Part shown: piece after piece, positions 5,991 through 8,819 of the stretch
Numbering within the stretch: the stretch's first letter is position 1
Layout of the letters: each line of letters starts with the position of its first letter
NCBI GenBank assembly: GCA_030043455.1
Contig: JASHXQ010000268.1
Location: 1 to 8,819 of the forward strand
Length of the DNA stretch: 8,819 nt
Source of the DNA: Nitrososphaerales archaeon
Lineage (GTDB): Archaea; Thermoproteota; Nitrososphaeria; Nitrososphaerales; CADDZS01
Direction of reading: 5' to 3'
Position numbers and translations under genes: made by a program
Notes under the pieces: generated by a model
Told to the model about the DNA's origin: nothing
What the model saw: only the letters and a program-made list of their open reading frames with translations
The model's database searches: none

Positions 5991-7259
5991 TTGAGCGAGA
6001 ATAGTAGAACAATATCAGCTTCCTCTCGGGATGAATTGAGGTCGGAGAATTCTCCGACAATACCGAGAAGGAAAATTGGCGTAGGATTGCTAGGCTACGC
6101 CTTCATGGGCAAGGCCCACTCCAACGCCTTCCTGCAGTTCCCTTACATCTTTCCGGATGCTCCAGTGCCCGTCCTGTGGGCCATCGCCGGACGATCCGAA
6201 GCTGCCGTAAGCGAAGCGGCAAAGACGTACGGCTATGAAAAGTGGTATACTGACTGGAAGCAGCTTGTGAAAGATCCGAGCGTCGAGGTTCTGGACAACG
6301 GTCTCCCGAATTCCCTCCACGAAGAACCCACTGTTGCGGCAATCGAGCTGGGAAAGCCGGTGATCTGCGAGAAGCCGTTGGGAAGAAACGCTGGAGAATC
6401 TCAAAGGATGTATGACGCAGCAAGGAAGGCCGGAGTCAAAAACATGGTCGGGTACAACTACCGATTCCTCCCCGCGATCCGCTTCGCGCGGGAGCTCATC
6501 CAAAAAGGTGAGATCGGCAAGGTCATAGAATTTAGGGCGGTGTACCTTCAGGATTGGATCATGGATCCCGATTTTCCGCTTGTCTGGAGGTTACAGAAGA
6601 ATCTTGCGGGGAGTGGCACCCTTGGAGATCTGGGGACGCACACGATCGATCTGGCCAGATTTCTCGTGGGAGACATTCAATCTGTAATGGGAACGACCAA
6701 GACGCACATCACGGAACGGCCCATTCCGGATGAGAGCAACCGGACAGAAGGATTGTCCAAGTTGCCTTCATCAGAAGATTCAAAGAAAGAAAGGAAAATG
6801 GGAAAAGTGGACGTAGACGATGGCTTCATCGCCCTGGTCAAATTCCAGTCTGGAGCCTTTGGTTCCGTGGAAGCTTCTCGCTTTTGCGCCGGTAGGAAGA
6901 ATTTTCACCGGATCGAAATCCACGGAATGGAGGGTTCGATTTCCTTCAATCTCGAACGGTTGAATGAATTGGATTTCTATTCCCGGCGTGACGGGGAGGC
7001 CAAGGCTGGCTTTCGTACGATCTCCGTTACGGAGCCAGTGCATCCCTACTACAAGAACTGGTGGCCCCCCGGCCACGTGCTCGGTTGGGAACACGCGATG
7101 GTGAACGAGATGTATCACTACTTTACAGCTCTTGCGAACGACCGGCCGATCGAGCCCTTCGGAGCAACGTTTTACGATGGCGTGATGGCGGATCGAGTTA
7201 CGGACGCTATTTTGAAATCTAACTCCTCTGGCAGGTGGGAAGCCGTTGGCCAGGTCTGA
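5991..7259 (+). CDS. Gfo/Idh/MocA family NAD(P)-dependent oxidoreductase
   Basis: This family oxidises or reduces a hydroxyl of sugars, sugar acids or inositols with NAD(P). The 422-residue protein has an N-terminal Rossmann fold, starting KIGVGLLGYAFMGKAHSNAF (28-47) with the glycine-rich dinucleotide loop. The signature EKPLG (127-131) carries the catalytic lysine K128. GDLGTHTIDLARF (212-224) provides the expected D213 and H217 of the active site. The C-terminal domain has SRFCAGRKNFHR, IEIHGMEGSISF and a Trp/Pro-rich HPYYKNWWPPGHVLGWEH segment, all typical of one inositol/glucose-fructose-oxidoreductase-like subgroup. Residues about 240-272 form a charged insertion (from TERPIPDESN to KKERKMG). 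TTG 5991 is used; TTG 6036 is an alternative, and neither has an SD. The first 27 residues are poorly conserved and may be partly untranslated. No twin-arginine signal is seen, so it is likely cytoplasmic. It is divergent from the TIM-barrel isomerase. Confidence 0.87.
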   Translation: MSENSRTISASSRDELRSENSPTIPRRKIGVGLLGYAFMGKAHSNAFLQFPYIFPDAPVPVLWAIAGRSEAAVSEAAKTYGYEKWYTDWKQLVKDPSVEVLDNGLPNSLHEEPTVAAIELGKPVICEKPLGRNAGESQRMYDAARKAGVKNMVGYNYRFLPAIRFARELIQKGEIGKVIEFRAVYLQDWIMDPDFPLVWRLQKNLAGSGTLGDLGTHTIDLARFLVGDIQSVMGTTKTHITERPIPDESNRTEGLSKLPSSEDSKKERKMGKVDVDDGFIALVKFQSGAFGSVEASRFCAGRKNFHRIEIHGMEGSISFNLERLNELDFYSRRDGEAKAGFRTISVTEPVHPYYKNWWPPGHVLGWEHAMVNEMYHYFTALANDRPIEPFGATFYDGVMADRVTDAILKSNSSGRWEAVGQV

Positions 7260-7314
7260 AAGGTCCCCGAGCGACACGATTTCGTCATGAGTGTGCCGCC
7301 ATCCGCATACGCTT

Positions 7315-7336
7315 CTCGAAATTTCTTTATTCTTAG
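7315..7336 (+). promoter_or_regulatory. Archaeal-type promoter (BRE plus TATA) of the RidA-family gene
   Basis: CTCGAAATTT followed by CTTTATTCTTA resembles a BRE (cGAAA) and TATA box centred about 29 bp before the ATG at 7358. That spacing predicts transcription starting within a few bases of the ATG, and no SD is present, so the mRNA is probably leaderless. Confidence 0.5.
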
Positions 7337-7357
7337 TGGCAAGCATAAACTTTCGAA

Positions 7358-7687
7358 ATGAGTCAAGCACCGAAAATGTCTCGCTTTCGGAAGGAGGGAA
7401 ACGTTGTCTACACGAGCGGAGTTTTAGACAAGAATGGAGATGTACCCACTCAGATTCGAAGCTCCTTTGAAAAACTCAAAGCGATCTTGCAAGAAGCGGG
7501 GACCTCTTTTGAGAATGTACTGAAGGTTAACGTCTACCTTTCAGATCTCCACTATCGCGAGCAGTACCTGAATGCGATCTGGAACGAATATTTCGGAAAT
7601 ATGGAAGTACCTCCTTCGCGAACCACAGTAGAAGTGGGACTCGGTCCGGACGTTTACGTTGAGATCGAAATGGTAGCTTCTATCTGA
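7358..7687 (+). CDS. RidA/YjgF/UK114-family protein, short divergent form
   Basis: RidA proteins are homotrimeric cytoplasmic enaminases/iminases that hydrolyse reactive imines (such as 2-aminoacrylate) released by PLP enzymes or amino acid oxidases; other Rid subgroups act in specific catabolic routes. The 109-residue product has the fold blocks GNVVYTSGVLD (14-24), SSFEKLKAILQEAG (35-48), NVLKVNVYLSDL (53-64) and PPSRTTVEVGLG (85-96). The arginine that binds substrate carboxylate is R88, and VEIEMVA (101-107) carries the conserved acid. It is about 15-20 residues shorter than standard RidA: the N-terminal GPYSQA signature is absent (APKMSRFRKEG stands there) and the loop after the first strands is reduced. 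This suggests a non-canonical Rid subgroup, possibly with another substrate. ATG 7358 is the only good start. The gene lies 67 bp before the molybdenum-hydroxylase gene and may be co-transcribed with it. Confidence 0.85.
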   Translation: MSQAPKMSRFRKEGNVVYTSGVLDKNGDVPTQIRSSFEKLKAILQEAGTSFENVLKVNVYLSDLHYREQYLNAIWNEYFGNMEVPPSRTTVEVGLGPDVYVEIEMVASI

Positions 7688-7754
7688 AGTCCTCCGCACT
7701 GGAAAGAATCATAGTTCACTAATCTTTGTCAGAATTTGGCGGTGCTTCGAAAAA

Positions 7755-8819
7755 ATGTCTAGCACTTTACAGACCACAGTTACGGAAACTCAACAACCGG
7801 TAACGAAACTCGTAGGCAAATCGTTGAAGAGAAAGGAGGATCTGCGGTTTCTCATGGGAGCGAGCCGATTTGTCGATGATATCAAATTGCCCGGAACGCT
7901 CCACGCTTTTGCGGTGAGGAGCCCGTATGCGCACGCCAAAATTAATTCCATAAACATGCGCGAGGCTCTTTCTTCTCTTGGAGTACGACACATCTACACC
8001 GCCGAGGAAATTCACGGCCGAATTACCACTCTTCCGATACCAAGTGCTACTAATAACCGGAAGCCGGTCCCTCGTTTGCCTCTAGCTGAAGGGATCGCGA
8101 AGTACGCGGGGGAGGCGGTCTGCTTTGTCATCGCAGAGAGCCGATATCTCGCCCAGGATGCAGGTGAGAAGGTAGATGTCAATTATGACCCACTGCAAGG
8201 TGTTCTCGATCCTTCGAAAGCCATGACTCCAGGTAGCCCGAAGATCCACGAAACGGTCGACGAGAATATTGGTAACTATTATGTGAAGCAATCTGGGAGC
8301 ATCAATGAGGCTTTCAATACTGCAGACAGGGTTGTAACCATCGATATCGTAAATCAGCGTGTTGCCCCCAGCCCAATGGAACCCCGTGCGATTTTGGCGA
8401 GCTATGATCCGGGAACGGATTATCTCACTGTTTGGATAAGTAATCAACAGCCCTTCGACACAAGGCTGGCCCTGGCCGAAGCGCTTCGTGTACCGGAAAA
8501 CAAAATCCGGGTGATCGCACCTGACGTCGGAGGTGCGTTCGGAGCCAAATGCTACCTTTATCCCGAAGATGTACTCGTATGTATGGCCTCCATGGATTTA
8601 GGGCATCCCGTCAAGTGGATAGAAACGAGGAGCGAAAACATGGCGACAATGTTCCACGGCAGGGGTCAGGATCAGCATATTGAAGCCGCCGTAAAGAATG
8701 ATGGGACGATCCTTGGTCTAAAAGTGAAAATAATCTCTGATTCGGGAGCGTATGCCTCGCCCGAAACCTTTGGAGATCCCGAAGTTACGATCAACATGCT
8801 CCCCGCACAGTACGCCTTC
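7755..8819 (+). CDS. Molybdenum hydroxylase (xanthine/aldehyde/CO dehydrogenase family) large subunit, N-terminal 355 residues
   Basis: The large subunit holds the molybdopterin-cytosine-dinucleotide cofactor and hydroxylates aldehydes, CO or N-heterocycles; it works with an FAD subunit and a 2Fe-2S subunit, not visible here. The open frame runs 355 codons to the window edge; complete members have about 750-800 residues. After a 17-residue leader the family start KLVGKSLKRKEDLRFLMG (18-35) and GASRFVDDIKLPGTLHA (35-51) open the a/b-hammerhead domain (to about 150). The cofactor domain shows VAPSPMEPRA (203-212), SNQQPFDTR (229-237) and the cofactor motif DVGGAFGAK (257-265). The loop that separates CO dehydrogenase (AYxCSFR) from other aldehyde oxidoreductases lies beyond the window, so substrate class is open; archaeal glyceraldehyde or other aldehyde oxidoreductases are good candidates. 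ATG 7755 has a weak SD (GGCGGTG, 7738-7744). It follows the RidA-family gene in the same direction. Confidence 0.9.
   Translation, partial: MSSTLQTTVTETQQPVTKLVGKSLKRKEDLRFLMGASRFVDDIKLPGTLHAFAVRSPYAHAKINSINMREALSSLGVRHIYTAEEIHGRITTLPIPSATNNRKPVPRLPLAEGIAKYAGEAVCFVIAESRYLAQDAGEKVDVNYDPLQGVLDPSKAMTPGSPKIHETVDENIGNYYVKQSGSINEAFNTADRVVTIDIVNQRVAPSPMEPRAILASYDPGTDYLTVWISNQQPFDTRLALAEALRVPENKIRVIAPDVGGAFGAKCYLYPEDVLVCMASMDLGHPVKWIETRSENMATMFHGRGQDQHIEAAVKNDGTILGLKVKIISDSGAYASPETFGDPEVTINMLPAQYAF

Noticed and set aside
6090..6503. 137-codon minus-strand frame within the Gfo/Idh/MocA gene
   Set aside because: It is antisense to conserved Rossmann-fold motifs and has no family resemblance or start signal.
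6780..7370. 196-codon minus-strand frame covering the end of the Gfo/Idh/MocA gene and the following gap
   Set aside because: Most of it is antisense to conserved residues, the product looks like no known protein, and it would overlap the promoter and start of the RidA-family gene.
7755..8819. Calling this gene coxL (CO dehydrogenase)
   Set aside because: The loop that identifies CO dehydrogenase lies past the window edge; only the wider molybdenum-hydroxylase family can be supported.
1..8819. CRISPR array, defence island, insertion sequence or prophage
   Set aside because: No regularly spaced repeats, transposase, nuclease, integrase or terminal inverted repeats were seen; all clear genes are metabolic or membrane proteins.

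Overview
The window looks like chromosomal DNA of an archaeon, probably a heterotrophic Thermoproteota or Thermoplasmata lineage; the exact group cannot be fixed from sequence alone. Three things point to Archaea. One enzyme resembles, as I recall that sequence, the 2-keto-3-deoxy-D-arabinonate (KDA) dehydratase of Saccharolobus. Several genes have TATA-like boxes about 25-35 bp upstream of the start and no Shine-Dalgarno (SD) site, as expected of leaderless mRNA. TTG and GTG starts are common. No rRNA, tRNA, CRISPR array, insertion sequence or phage gene was seen.

Layout. A truncated MscL channel gene (1-218, -) is divergent from a threonine-synthase-family gene (361-1596, +). The next 385 bp hold only a 70-codon ORF (1667-1879, +) with a strong SD and a Thr/Ile run that looks like an amino-acid leader peptide. 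An FAD-dependent DAO-family oxidoreductase (1982-3181, -) is divergent from the KDA-dehydratase-like gene (3503-4384, +) across a 321-bp regulatory region with repeats. A three-helix membrane protein (4542-4928, +) converges on a TIM-barrel sugar isomerase/epimerase (4925-5935, -), and their stop codons overlap. The isomerase is divergent, across 55 bp, from a Gfo/Idh/MocA dehydrogenase (5991-7259, +). A short divergent RidA-family gene (7358-7687, +) follows, then the first 355 codons of a molybdenum-hydroxylase large subunit (7755 to window end, +).

How the genes may work together. From 3503 onward the content suggests oxidative catabolism of a sugar or sugar acid. Gfo/Idh/MocA and TIM-barrel isomerase proteins are often paired for oxidation and epimerisation of sugars or inositols. 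KDA dehydratase would make 2,5-dioxopentanoate (alpha-ketoglutarate semialdehyde). A molybdenum aldehyde oxidoreductase could oxidise such an aldehyde. The FAD oxidase, the PLP enzyme and the Rid protein may form a second theme, making and clearing reactive imines. These links are inferred from gene content and position; substrates are unknown.

No obviously new multi-gene system was found. The points most worth a second look are the Thr/Ile-rich ORF downstream of the threonine synthase, the possible pairing of a KDA dehydratase with a molybdenum hydroxylase, and the repeats and overlapping small ORF upstream of the KDA-dehydratase gene.
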